DNA of 64,000 nucleotides. Origin: Puia dinghuensis. GTDB taxonomy: Bacteria; Bacteroidota; Bacteroidia; Chitinophagales; Chitinophagaceae. Both the position numbers and the translations under genes were made by a program. The stretch spans positions 113,560-177,559 of the forward strand of contig JAMFSL010000016.1 of assembly GCA_026225275.1 (NCBI GenBank), read 5' to 3'. Below are positions 11,069-19,620 of the stretch, one piece after another. The first letter of the stretch is position 1. Each line of letters begins with the position of its first letter. The notes under the pieces were generated by a model. The model made no database searches and had not been told where the DNA came from. It was given only the letters and a program-made list of their open reading frames with translations.

Positions 11069-12655
11069 TCAACTCCCCAGCGATGGATACGTAAACCGCT
11101 GTCCCGTTACCCTGTTGTGCAAAGCCGCTACTACGCTCCTGGCTGATTCCAGCGCCCCGGCCATCCAGGCATTCAGGTACGTCATATGCTCGCCCGCAAA
11201 GTACACCTGCCCGTCCGGCTTCAATAACGCTTTGTACAGCGTCTGCCGCTCTTCCTGCGAATAAAGCGCCCAACCGCCCAGGTTGTATTTCGTCTTGTGC
11301 CAGCTGACAGAGAAAGAAGTTTCGAATTCCTGCCTGTATTGCGGATGTATCAGGCTGCCTTTGTCCAATGCTAATTGTTCCCGCTGCCCGTAAGATAAAT
11401 TGCCCGTCGCGACAGCCTTCTCATTAAAGTTATAATATCCGATCAATATTCCCTTACCGCTCAAATAATCATAGGAAGGATAAAAAATTTGCGTCAGTTG
11501 ATTGTTCGTATGGGTAATGCCTCCATAGATCCCCTCATCTTCCTCCCAAAACCTGCGCTTGAACTGCAGCCCGATCTTCCCGGTGTTCATATACACAATC
11601 GAATCGATGGCCCTGCTGGCGTCAGACGAAAAGTTATGGTCGATATTGCTCAGCACCGGCAGGGGTATCGTGCAAATGCAAAGATCCGCAGCTATGCTTT
11701 TCTCTCCCGTCGTATCCTTGTACACTACCTTTACCCCTTTCTCTACATTGTGGATGGCACTCACCTCCGCCCGGTATCGTATCAGCCCGCCCACCTGCTG
11801 CTCGAAAGCCGCAGCGATCCTGTCCATCCCCCCGACTGCCTGGAACAATGTCCCCTGCAATTCATAGGTGTACTCTGCCACATTATAGAAATCAGGGTCT
11901 AGCAACCCGGACGCTGCCATCGCTGCTAAGGTCAGCGGATCACCTATTGTCCCCTCTTTATCCCCCGGCCCCGGAGAATCGATATATCCCCTTCGCGCCG
12001 AAGCCTTATACAATTTGTCGATATCCAATCCGCCTTCCGCCCGCAAATATTCGATAACCTTCAATGTGTCTTCTTTACTCATGCCCGCATCGATCTTTCC
12101 CCCATCGATCCCCTTTGCCAGTAACTCGGCCATCCAACCCCTCATGTCATTATGCACCTCCCGGACGCGAACCTTCTTATTGGATAACGGCCCCTTTCCT
12201 TCACTGAAATAATAGGTGTTCTCGTTCACATTGTTATACACCTGTACGGGCACTTTCAATTCTTTGCAGTAATGCAGGGTCAAAGCGTGATGATGAGGGA
12301 TACGGGAAGGTCCTGCATTGAAGTACTGACCGTCATCGAAAGTCGCGGTATGAGCCGGTTGACCCCTTTCGACATTGGATGACCCTTTCCGGATGCTCCA
12401 GCATCGCCCCCCAGCCCGCTCCCGGGCCTCCAGGATGGTACACCGGTAGCCTAACTTACCCAATTCATACGCGGCAGCCATCCCCGCCAACCCGGCCCCC
12501 AGGATCACGACCTCCTTTCCATTTCCATCTCCTTCCAACCGGAACGGATGGGCCGGAGCCGCCGGCAACATTCCCAGCGCCAGCATCGCCGGATAAGCCC
12601 CCAGGCCAAAATTTCCCGTCTTTTGTAAGAATTCCCTGCGAGTTAGCGGTTTCAA
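11069..12655 (-). CDS. Tat-exported flavin amine oxidase
   Basis: This 528-residue protein has a Tat signal (LTRREFLQKTG followed by a hydrophobic stretch ending in APA). The FAD-binding site is clear: EVVILGAGLAGMAAAYELG (GAGLAG at residues 53-58) with LEARERAGGRCW, and near the C-terminus VYFAGEHMTYLNAWMAGA. These are hallmarks of the monoamine oxidase/L-amino-acid oxidase family, which oxidises amines with release of hydrogen peroxide. The start is a TTG at 12653-12655. An in-frame stop lies two codons further upstream and no ATG precedes the Tat motif. It heads an operon with the Tat aminotransferase and the Hint protein. The natural substrate is unknown. Confidence 0.88.
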   Translation of the reverse strand: MKPLTRREFLQKTGNFGLGAYPAMLALGMLPAAPAHPFRLEGDGNGKEVVILGAGLAGMAAAYELGKLGYRCTILEARERAGGRCWSIRKGSSNVERGQPAHTATFDDGQYFNAGPSRIPHHHALTLHYCKELKVPVQVYNNVNENTYYFSEGKGPLSNKKVRVREVHNDMRGWMAELLAKGIDGGKIDAGMSKEDTLKVIEYLRAEGGLDIDKLYKASARRGYIDSPGPGDKEGTIGDPLTLAAMAASGLLDPDFYNVAEYTYELQGTLFQAVGGMDRIAAAFEQQVGGLIRYRAEVSAIHNVEKGVKVVYKDTTGEKSIAADLCICTIPLPVLSNIDHNFSSDASRAIDSIVYMNTGKIGLQFKRRFWEEDEGIYGGITHTNNQLTQIFYPSYDYLSGKGILIGYYNFNEKAVATGNLSYGQREQLALDKGSLIHPQYRQEFETSFSVSWHKTKYNLGGWALYSQEERQTLYKALLKPDGQVYFAGEHMTYLNAWMAGALESARSVVAALHNRVTGQRFTYPSLGS

Positions 12656-12759
12656 ATATTTAAAAAAAATAAAATATAACTAATGCTTTCTAAAGTTACT
12701 TATAATTAAGGAGGTAATAAAAAATAGAAAACATAATAATAAGTATAATATATGCCTTT

Positions 12760-14721
12760 TTACCCATTCGGTATCAGGATGACAGACGAATAAGGCGCCA
12801 ATGTCAGCTTCCCCTGGTAGACTTTCCCCCCGGCATCTTTATAAGACCGGTCCAGCATGACCACCTTGCTGACCTTGCCCCCATTGTACTCAAATCTCAC
12901 CGCAGCACCTGGTAAAGCCTGATGATCTGATTGGGTGTCCTTACCATATTTGGTCTGCCAGTCACTTAGCTGTCCCCTGGTCTGTACATTCTTATTATTC
13001 TGCGGCACGTCCACAATGAAAAAAGGCCCCCCTCCGCTCGTTCGCAGATAATGATTGTCGTGCAGGTTTGCAAAAGTGGTCACGTCCGCAGGAAGAGCCG
13101 AACTCACCGCCAGCAATACCTCATCATTTCTGACCGCAACAGCCGTATTGTTTGAAATGTCGTTGCCATGAAGAACGCCGGTCGCCAGCGGATGCCGGAT
13201 CTGGAGCCCTATCCCGTTGTCATACACGGTATTGCCACTGACGGTCACCTGGTGCACATCCTGTAAAAAAATACCCGACGTACAATGGGCGACCGTATTG
13301 TTACGGACTACGAGCCCGCTGGAATTCTCATCCAGGTAAATACCAATGGCAGTGGCCGTGTGCGCACTGTCGGTTCCACCCGCAGCGGTAACTCCATTGA
13401 GCACAACATTACCGCTGATGACACCCGCATCCCTCTTCGCAGCAGAATCAATATCGCCCGACCAGGTATAGATGCCGCCGCCATCATCCTTCAAAAAACA
13501 AAAATAATCGATACTATTATTCTGAATAGTGGTCGTATTCGAATGCCAGAAGAAAATGCTCGCATAGCCAGTCGTATCGATTCTACTATTCTGCACAGTA
13601 TTATTGCTGCCATCTATTTGTATTCCTACATAGGAATGCTCTTCAATGGCTATGCCCGGAATAGTGCCCGTATGGGATATCCTGCAGTCTGTCACCAGGC
13701 TTCCCGCTCCGTTCAGAAGAATCCCGTTGTCATTCGAATGATCGATTACGAGGTTCGACAAAGTCAGGTTGTTCGACTGGATAGCCTTGATCCCATCTAA
13801 TCCGGAAAAAGATATCCCGCAACGGTCTATCGTAATATTGGCCGCACCCGAAAGAAAGAACCCGTCGTTATTGGCGCCCTGGAACGACAAACCCTCGAAC
13901 ACGAGGAATTGCCTGTTCAGGATGGACACCAGCGTATCGACACTTGACGCCAGCACCTTCGCCGTTGGCTGGCGGGCGCCAAAATAAATATTCATCCTGC
14001 GCAGCTTCGGATCATAAAACCATTCTCCCGGCTGATCAAGAGTGCGGATATCGTTCTGGATAAAATAGCCGTATTTATCCATGGGCTGGTAATAAGTCCC
14101 CTTTTTATAAGTCAGCGTATTGCCCTGCTGGGATACTATCGGGATTCTGTCAATGATAAACCTGTTCTTCCGGATCACCACATCGGCGCCCGTCCAGTCA
14201 GGACCACCGGCCAGATGATCATCGGTGATCCCGGTGTTGTCCGTATGACTCTGTATCCGCAGATACCCGCTATTTGGATATCTCCCCATCGCCTGCGCAG
14301 TATCCCCGATGGTGACCATATTTACCCCTGGTCCACAGCCCTGGCAAGGCGCTTGCCATATGCCGTTACCCCCGGACACCCACCCGCTTAACTTGGAAAA
14401 CCCGCTGATGACCGGATCCTCACCCTGACCATAAGCCGCCAATACAATAGGATTCCCGGCAACGCCTGACTGCCCGGCTACGATGATGCCATAAAAAACA
14501 TCTCCCCTTTTGAATAATACGGAATCCCCGGGTTGCAACTGGCTGAAAATCTGATTCAACTTGCCAAGGCTTCGCCAGGGAGTAACCGCCACCCGGGCCT
14601 GAGCGGCAGTTCTGGAGTCATCTCCGGTCGTCGAAGAAAAATAATAAGTGTTTCCCTTTGTGGGAATAATTCCACACAGCAGGAACAACAGCACGGATAA
14701 AAAACGATATATTATTTTCAT
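12760..14721 (-). CDS. Secreted right-handed parallel beta-helix repeat protein
   Basis: The 653-residue protein has a signal peptide (MKIIYRFLSVLLFLLCGI). It then shows a pectate-lyase-like beta-helix: many short turns such as NITIDRCGIS, NLTLSNLVIDHSNDNGI, NTVQNSRIDTTG, NTTTIQNNSID, VVRNNTVAHCTSGI and VTVSGNTVYDNGIGL. The N-terminal SLGKLNQIFSQLQPGDSVLFKRGDVF is typical of this fold's cap. Related proteins bind or cleave polysaccharides, but no catalytic set can be assigned by eye. It ends in an ordinary C-terminus without a sorting domain. It lies just upstream of, and divergent from, the exopolysaccharide locus, so a depolymerase or modifying enzyme acting on that polymer is possible. Confidence 0.82.
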   Translation of the reverse strand: MKIIYRFLSVLLFLLCGIIPTKGNTYYFSSTTGDDSRTAAQARVAVTPWRSLGKLNQIFSQLQPGDSVLFKRGDVFYGIIVAGQSGVAGNPIVLAAYGQGEDPVISGFSKLSGWVSGGNGIWQAPCQGCGPGVNMVTIGDTAQAMGRYPNSGYLRIQSHTDNTGITDDHLAGGPDWTGADVVIRKNRFIIDRIPIVSQQGNTLTYKKGTYYQPMDKYGYFIQNDIRTLDQPGEWFYDPKLRRMNIYFGARQPTAKVLASSVDTLVSILNRQFLVFEGLSFQGANNDGFFLSGAANITIDRCGISFSGLDGIKAIQSNNLTLSNLVIDHSNDNGILLNGAGSLVTDCRISHTGTIPGIAIEEHSYVGIQIDGSNNTVQNSRIDTTGYASIFFWHSNTTTIQNNSIDYFCFLKDDGGGIYTWSGDIDSAAKRDAGVISGNVVLNGVTAAGGTDSAHTATAIGIYLDENSSGLVVRNNTVAHCTSGIFLQDVHQVTVSGNTVYDNGIGLQIRHPLATGVLHGNDISNNTAVAVRNDEVLLAVSSALPADVTTFANLHDNHYLRTSGGGPFFIVDVPQNNKNVQTRGQLSDWQTKYGKDTQSDHQALPGAAVRFEYNGGKVSKVVMLDRSYKDAGGKVYQGKLTLAPYSSVILIPNG

Positions 14722-15037
14722 GCCACCAGTTAAACGTTTTGACTAAATACCTATCAAAAAAATAGGCTGTTCCGATATATTGATTAAATTTGTTGAACGT
14801 TCCTTTTCAAAATTCCTCAGAAATTCCAAAAAACTGCTAAACTCCCCTAGAACAAAGCATCCGACTGCTTCCATATTAAGGCATGCTTATTGCAAATTGT
14901 GTTCCACAAGCCTTTTAAAAGCAAATGTAGGTTCGTTAAATCCCAAATGACCTCCGTAGTTCTGCTGACCTAACGCAGCATTGATCATTCTTGCTTGCTC
15001 AATGAATTTTCCACTCTTCGGAAAAGAGTGGGATATC
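14722..15037 (+). other. Intergenic region before the exopolysaccharide locus
   Basis: This 316-base AT-rich stretch separates the divergent beta-helix and exopolysaccharide genes. On the plus strand TAAATTTG at 14785-14792 fits the -7 consensus but has no good -33 partner. If used, it would give a ~245-base leader. On the minus strand, codons from about 15040 down to a stop at 14887 read as protein-like sequence (for example ARMINAALGQQNYGGHLGFN). That may be the 3' remnant of a lost gene. A strong hairpin occupies its right end. Confidence 0.4.
15011..15031 (+). promoter_or_regulatory. Leader hairpin just before the first exopolysaccharide gene
   Basis: CCACTCTT (15011-15018) pairs with AAGAGTGG (15024-15031) across a five-base loop, giving an 8-bp stem. 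It ends six bases before the ATG at 15038 and would cover the ribosome-binding region. There is no T-tract, so it is not a standard terminator. A role in translation control is an inference. Confidence 0.45.
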
Positions 15038-16432
15038 ATGTGCTTAAAACATAAAATTGACCAAATGAGATTGAGACCCAGAGAAATCCATTTGCTGATC
15101 CTGTCCGTAGACCTGTTCATCCTGAACGTGTCCTTTTTCCTCGTCAGGCTATTCCTTGACGAAGGAGATCCGGAATGCCTCAAGCAATTGCTTATTATCC
15201 TTAATGTTAGCTATGTCGTCGTCAGCCCCATTTTTGTCGAAAACCTTCGCGACCTGAAGTCGGATTACACGAAAATGACCAGATCTCTTATCCGGAGATT
15301 TGTTTATTATTTCGCCCTGACTTCACTGACGCTGCTGTTCTCAGATCGGACGGTCTGTCCGAAACATCAGTATCTGACTACGGTCTCGCTGTTTTTCCTG
15401 CTGAAGTTCTGCGTCTCCTCCTGGTTTTTCTTCCGCTATTTTTTCAAAACACATCTGTACCTCAAGCCGACGATCATTGTCGGAGACAACAAATTAGGCA
15501 CCCAGTTACAAGATTATTTCATCACGAACAAATACCTCGGGATCAAGCCTATCGGACTCCTGGCCGATCAGCCATCTGCTAACCCGGACAAAAATGTGAT
15601 CGGATCGGTAGAAGATTTTCAGAAGATTTTCGACAAACGCCCATTCGAAGATGCCTTCATCGTTCTGCCACTCAGCAGAGTCGATACAATCCGGAACCTT
15701 ATTGCCGTCGCAGAAAGAAATGGTGTCAGGCCCCATCTCGTCCCCAATTTTGCAGGTGCCCACGAAATGCACTTCAAAGTTGATACCCTGGGGGATATCC
15801 CCCTGCTCCAGATGCGCACTTTCCCATTGGAGACCTATGCCAACCGATTTCTGAAAAGAGCCTTCGATATCGTTTTCTCCAGCCTGATGCTTTTACTGCT
15901 GCTGCCCTTCGGATTGATCATCGCCATCGCTATCAAACTCACCAGCAAAGGCCCGGTTTTCTTCAAAACCCACCGGCTCGGCGTTACCGGAGCCCCATTT
16001 ACCATTTATAAGTTCCGGACCATGAAGTACCAGCCCGTCCAGGCTGACCAGCTCCAATCCACTACCGCCAATGACGACCGGATCTCCCGACTGGGGAAGA
16101 TATTGAGGAAATATAGCCTCGATGAATTGCCCCAGCTTGTCAACGTATTGACCAACGATATGTCTATCGTCGGCCCGAGACCCCATCGGATCAATCTCAA
16201 TAAGACATTGCAACAGAAAATGGGCCCCTATATGATGCGCCATACGATTAAGCCCGGCATCACCGGCTGGGCACAGGTTAACGGGTGGCGCGGTCCTACC
16301 GAAACAAAGATGCAGTACTGGGGCAGGACCCTCCATGATCTCTGGTATATCGAACACTGGACTTTTTGGCTCGATCTTTATATTATGCTACTAACACTCG
16401 TCGGGAAAAAAACCCGGCAAAATGCCTTTTAA
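15038..16432 (+). CDS. Exopolysaccharide polyprenyl glycosylphosphotransferase (initiating sugar-phosphate transferase)
   Basis: This enzyme of about 464 residues starts polysaccharide assembly by moving a sugar phosphate from a nucleotide sugar to undecaprenyl phosphate. The N-terminal half has membrane helices and a CoA-binding-like fold (IIVGDNKLGTQLQDYF). The C-terminal catalytic domain shows KRAFDIVFSSLMLLLLLPFG, GPVFFKTHRLG, FTIYKFRTMK, SLDELPQLVNVL and MSIVGPRPH, followed by KPGITGWAQVNGWRG. All are hallmarks of the WcaJ/WbaP-type family. I chose the ATG at 15038, after the leader hairpin. ATG 15002 and ATG 15065 are in-frame alternatives. It is the first gene of the plus-strand exopolysaccharide operon. 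Confidence 0.93.
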   Translation: MCLKHKIDQMRLRPREIHLLILSVDLFILNVSFFLVRLFLDEGDPECLKQLLIILNVSYVVVSPIFVENLRDLKSDYTKMTRSLIRRFVYYFALTSLTLLFSDRTVCPKHQYLTTVSLFFLLKFCVSSWFFFRYFFKTHLYLKPTIIVGDNKLGTQLQDYFITNKYLGIKPIGLLADQPSANPDKNVIGSVEDFQKIFDKRPFEDAFIVLPLSRVDTIRNLIAVAERNGVRPHLVPNFAGAHEMHFKVDTLGDIPLLQMRTFPLETYANRFLKRAFDIVFSSLMLLLLLPFGLIIAIAIKLTSKGPVFFKTHRLGVTGAPFTIYKFRTMKYQPVQADQLQSTTANDDRISRLGKILRKYSLDELPQLVNVLTNDMSIVGPRPHRINLNKTLQQKMGPYMMRHTIKPGITGWAQVNGWRGPTETKMQYWGRTLHDLWYIEHWTFWLDLYIMLLTLVGKKTRQNAF

Positions 16433-16491
16433 GTATTGCAAACACCTTAAAAATCAATCCGTACTGCCCCTAAATTACTTATTTTTATCAC

Positions 16492-17280
16492 ATGAAAAAG
16501 AACAAAGGCTTATTGCTCTTGACCTTTCCATGCGTACTCTGGTGCCTGTTTTGCTGCTCCTGCACGAACTCAAAAAAATTGACCGTCATGCAGGATCTCG
16601 ACCCCAATGAAACCATTAGGGGTTTTCCTAAGCCAGCTCCCGTTTACCGCATCAAACCAAAAGATAACCTTTACGTCGGCATCTCCACATCAGACCAGGA
16701 CCTGACTAAAATGACCGATCCGATCGGCGGCGGCGCCCTCCTCGCTACGGCCTTTGAAGGATTGACTTCCAGGTCTGTCAATGGCAACCTGGTCGACGCC
16801 GGCGGTAATATCACCATCCCTATGCTGGGAAAGATCGCCGTCGCCGGAATGACTGTCACCGAAGTAGAAGACACGATCCGCGCCATCTCTAAACAATACC
16901 TGAAAGAGGCCACGGTCAAAGTCCGCCTGCTGAGCTATAAAGTGACGGTCCTCGGAGAAGTAAGGACACCCGGCATCTATTTTAACTACAATAATTACAT
17001 CACTGTCCTCGATGCCATCAGCCTTGCCCAGGGGACAACGGACTACGCCAAACTGGGCGACGTACTGGTGCTGAGACCTACCCCACGCGGGACACGAACG
17101 TATTCCCTCAACCTCAATAGCAAGACAGCCGTGATGTCCGACGCCTGGTATCTCCAGCCAGATGATGTCGTCATCCTCCAACCCGGAAAGAACAAAGGAC
17201 TCCAACAGAAACTGCCCCTGGTCGGTATCGTCGTCGGATCGCTTTCTGCCTTGTTACTATTGCTCAACTATTTAAAATAA
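16492..17280 (+). CDS. Polysaccharide export lipoprotein (Wza-like, SLBB domain)
   Basis: The 262-residue protein has a lipoprotein signal ending in LFCCSC, so it is probably anchored in the outer membrane. The polysaccharide export domain is seen in PVYRIKPKDNLYVGIST and in GNITIPMLGKIAVAGMTVTEVEDTI. It is followed by an SLBB domain with VTVLGEVRTPGIYFNYNNYITVLDAI. The C-terminal LVGIVVGSLSALLLLLNYL is a membrane-like helix, matching the alpha-helical barrel end of Wza. It forms the outer-membrane exit channel with the Wzc-like protein encoded 2 bases downstream. Confidence 0.92.
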   Translation: MKKNKGLLLLTFPCVLWCLFCCSCTNSKKLTVMQDLDPNETIRGFPKPAPVYRIKPKDNLYVGISTSDQDLTKMTDPIGGGALLATAFEGLTSRSVNGNLVDAGGNITIPMLGKIAVAGMTVTEVEDTIRAISKQYLKEATVKVRLLSYKVTVLGEVRTPGIYFNYNNYITVLDAISLAQGTTDYAKLGDVLVLRPTPRGTRTYSLNLNSKTAVMSDAWYLQPDDVVILQPGKNKGLQQKLPLVGIVVGSLSALLLLLNYLK

Positions 17281-17282
17281 TA

Positions 17283-19616
17283 ATGCAGAATAATACAATC
17301 CCCCCACAACCCGGCCTCCACTTCCATAGCGGAAAGAGCTTCAATAAGAAACTCATCATCCCCGCCATTCTCCGGAACTGGTATTGGTTCGGATTGGCCG
17401 CAATCCTGGGATTCGGAGCCGGCTTCGTTGTGCACCGTATCAACCCTACCCATTTCAAAAGCACAATGACGATCCTGCTGATCAATGCTCCTCATGCGAT
17501 GCCCTTCAATACAACCCTCGACAATAACCTGGACATCCGGCAAAGCCCGGTCAACGTGCAGGACGAACAGTCGGTGGTTTCAGCCTACAGCCTTCAATTG
17601 CAGACTTTAGAGGCGCTGAACTGGAAAACAATCTGGTACAAAAAGTCGTTTTTGGGCAAAAAAGATCTTTATAAAGAAGACCCCTTCATCGTAAGCTTTC
17701 CGGACGATTCCGTGCTGAAGGGCATCCCGCTGACCATTACGCCCGTCTCCGCTGCCAATTACCTTGTCAGTTGTGATTATAAAGATAAATGGGCCGATAC
17801 TGATCGTATCATCCGCTTCACGATAAAGGCTGCCTTCGGTAAGCCCTTTATCAGTGACTATTTCCATTTTACCCTCTATACCACACAACCCGCTACTCCC
17901 GCCAACGGAACCAGTTATTCTCTCGTATTTAATGACCTGAACTTTTTAGCCATCGAATACCAGGGCGACCTCGACGTAAGGATCCCTGCCCCCGAAAGCA
18001 ATGTGCTGGCTATCGACCTGAAAGGCGAAAATGTAATGCGCAATGTGGACTATCTGAATGAACTGGGCCATACGTACCTGAAATTCGGACTGGATCAGAA
18101 AAATCAATCCGCTGTCAACACCCTGTCCTTCATCCGCAGTCAGCTCTCCGGCGTAGCCGACTCTCTCCGAACCTCGGGCGACCGCTACACCGATTTCCGC
18201 ACCCGCAATAGGGTCGTCGACCTCACCACCGAAGGAGCCATGGCGCTACACAAAGAAGAAGATATTGACAAGGAGGAAAGCCTGCTGAATTTAAAGATGA
18301 ATTATTATGAAAGCCTGAACCGTCAACTCAAAGACCAGGATAACCTGAAGAACTTCGTCGCGCCGTCAATGGGCGACCCTGATCCTGACCTCAGCGCCCT
18401 CGTTCAGAAGCTGACCTCCTTGTACAGCCTGCAGGCAAACCTCTCCCTCACGGCCCAGCCCAATAATCCAAAGATGATCTCCGTAGGTCAGGATATCACG
18501 CTTACCCAGCAGCTTGTTCAAAGCAATATCTCTGCTCATATCAACACCACCAGAGACCAGATTAATGCCCTGGAACAACAGAAACAAGAGACCAATACTC
18601 AGTTGACGAACATTCCCGCAACAGAAAGAGCCTACCTTGACATCAAAAGAGGATTCGATGTCAATAGCACCCTCTATAATTTTCTATTGCAGAAACGGGC
18701 AGAAGCCGGCATCGCCCTGGCTTCCAATAATCCTGACGCTCAGATCCTCGATCCCGCTGTTGTACCGACAACCGCACCCATCGGACTAAAACCTTTGGTT
18801 GACATGGCCATAGGCGTTATAGTGGGCGTCCTCATCACCCTGGGCATTGTCTTGTTGAAAGAATATCAGAACGACGAACTGAGGGAACCAGAAGAAGTGA
18901 CGGCAGCCCTCCGCCTGTCCGTAGCCGGCCAGATCCCCCATAATAGACTGAAATCGGAACTGCCCGTAACGCTGCATCCCCATTCGGAAATCACCGAATC
19001 CTTCCGTAACCTGCGCGCCAATCTCCGTTACCTGCTCAAAGACCCCAATCATGGAGTGATCTCGGTGCAGTCCCCCGCTCCAAAAGAAGGAAGATCCTTT
19101 ATCGCAGTCAACCTGGCCTCACTGTTGGCCCAGAGCAGCAAGAAGACCCTTCTGATCCAGGCAGACAAATATGACGACCACATGCAGACGCTTACCGGAG
19201 CCAAGCCCGCACAGGACCTCACCAATTTCCTCGAAGGTACGGTCTCCTTCCGGAACCTCCTGTCGCCAACATCCATTCCCGGACTTAGCTATGTCCGTGC
19301 CGGCCAGCCGGAAAGCCACCTGTCCGAACTCATGGATACCCCGGCCATGGAAGCTTTCGTAAAGCAGGCCAGATCGGAGTTCGATTTTATCGTCGTAGAC
19401 AATCCGCCGATCGGCATCCTCACCGATGGCCGAACCATGGCCTCCTATGCCGATATCAATCTCTTCGTGCTGCGTATCGGCCACAGCACGGTCAAACAAT
19501 TGGCTTATGTCAACAACATCGCAGAAGAAGATACCATAAAAAACATGATCGTCGTGCTGAATGAGATCCCGGTCGCCTGGAAAAACAGAAAGAAAACAGG
19601 CTATTTCAAAGACTAA
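17283..19616 (+). CDS. Wzc-like polysaccharide co-polymerase with degenerate BY-kinase domain
   Basis: The 777-residue protein has an N-terminal membrane segment (AILRNWYWFGLAAILGFGAGF), a long periplasmic Wzz/GNVR region with coiled coil, a second membrane helix (VDMAIGVIVGVLITLGIVLL, ~residues 500-520) and a C-terminal P-loop domain. It controls chain length and export in Wzy-dependent systems. The nucleotide site is abnormal: the Walker A region near residue 595 reads SPAPKEGRSF, with Arg in place of the invariant Lys. Walker A' is LLIQADKYDD instead of an LLIDxDxR pattern. Walker B (FIVVDNPPIG, ~residue 702) is near normal. The usual C-terminal tyrosine cluster is reduced to one Tyr in GYFKD. 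It may therefore be a structural protein without kinase activity. Confidence 0.9.
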   Translation: MQNNTIPPQPGLHFHSGKSFNKKLIIPAILRNWYWFGLAAILGFGAGFVVHRINPTHFKSTMTILLINAPHAMPFNTTLDNNLDIRQSPVNVQDEQSVVSAYSLQLQTLEALNWKTIWYKKSFLGKKDLYKEDPFIVSFPDDSVLKGIPLTITPVSAANYLVSCDYKDKWADTDRIIRFTIKAAFGKPFISDYFHFTLYTTQPATPANGTSYSLVFNDLNFLAIEYQGDLDVRIPAPESNVLAIDLKGENVMRNVDYLNELGHTYLKFGLDQKNQSAVNTLSFIRSQLSGVADSLRTSGDRYTDFRTRNRVVDLTTEGAMALHKEEDIDKEESLLNLKMNYYESLNRQLKDQDNLKNFVAPSMGDPDPDLSALVQKLTSLYSLQANLSLTAQPNNPKMISVGQDITLTQQLVQSNISAHINTTRDQINALEQQKQETNTQLTNIPATERAYLDIKRGFDVNSTLYNFLLQKRAEAGIALASNNPDAQILDPAVVPTTAPIGLKPLVDMAIGVIVGVLITLGIVLLKEYQNDELREPEEVTAALRLSVAGQIPHNRLKSELPVTLHPHSEITESFRNLRANLRYLLKDPNHGVISVQSPAPKEGRSFIAVNLASLLAQSSKKTLLIQADKYDDHMQTLTGAKPAQDLTNFLEGTVSFRNLLSPTSIPGLSYVRAGQPESHLSELMDTPAMEAFVKQARSEFDFIVVDNPPIGILTDGRTMASYADINLFVLRIGHSTVKQLAYVNNIAEEDTIKNMIVVLNEIPVAWKNRKKTGYFKD

Positions 19617-19620
19617 CCCC

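Noticed and set aside
16433..16491. Separate promoter before the export lipoprotein gene
   Set aside because: No consensus box was found; the gene is best seen as part of the operon that starts at 15038.
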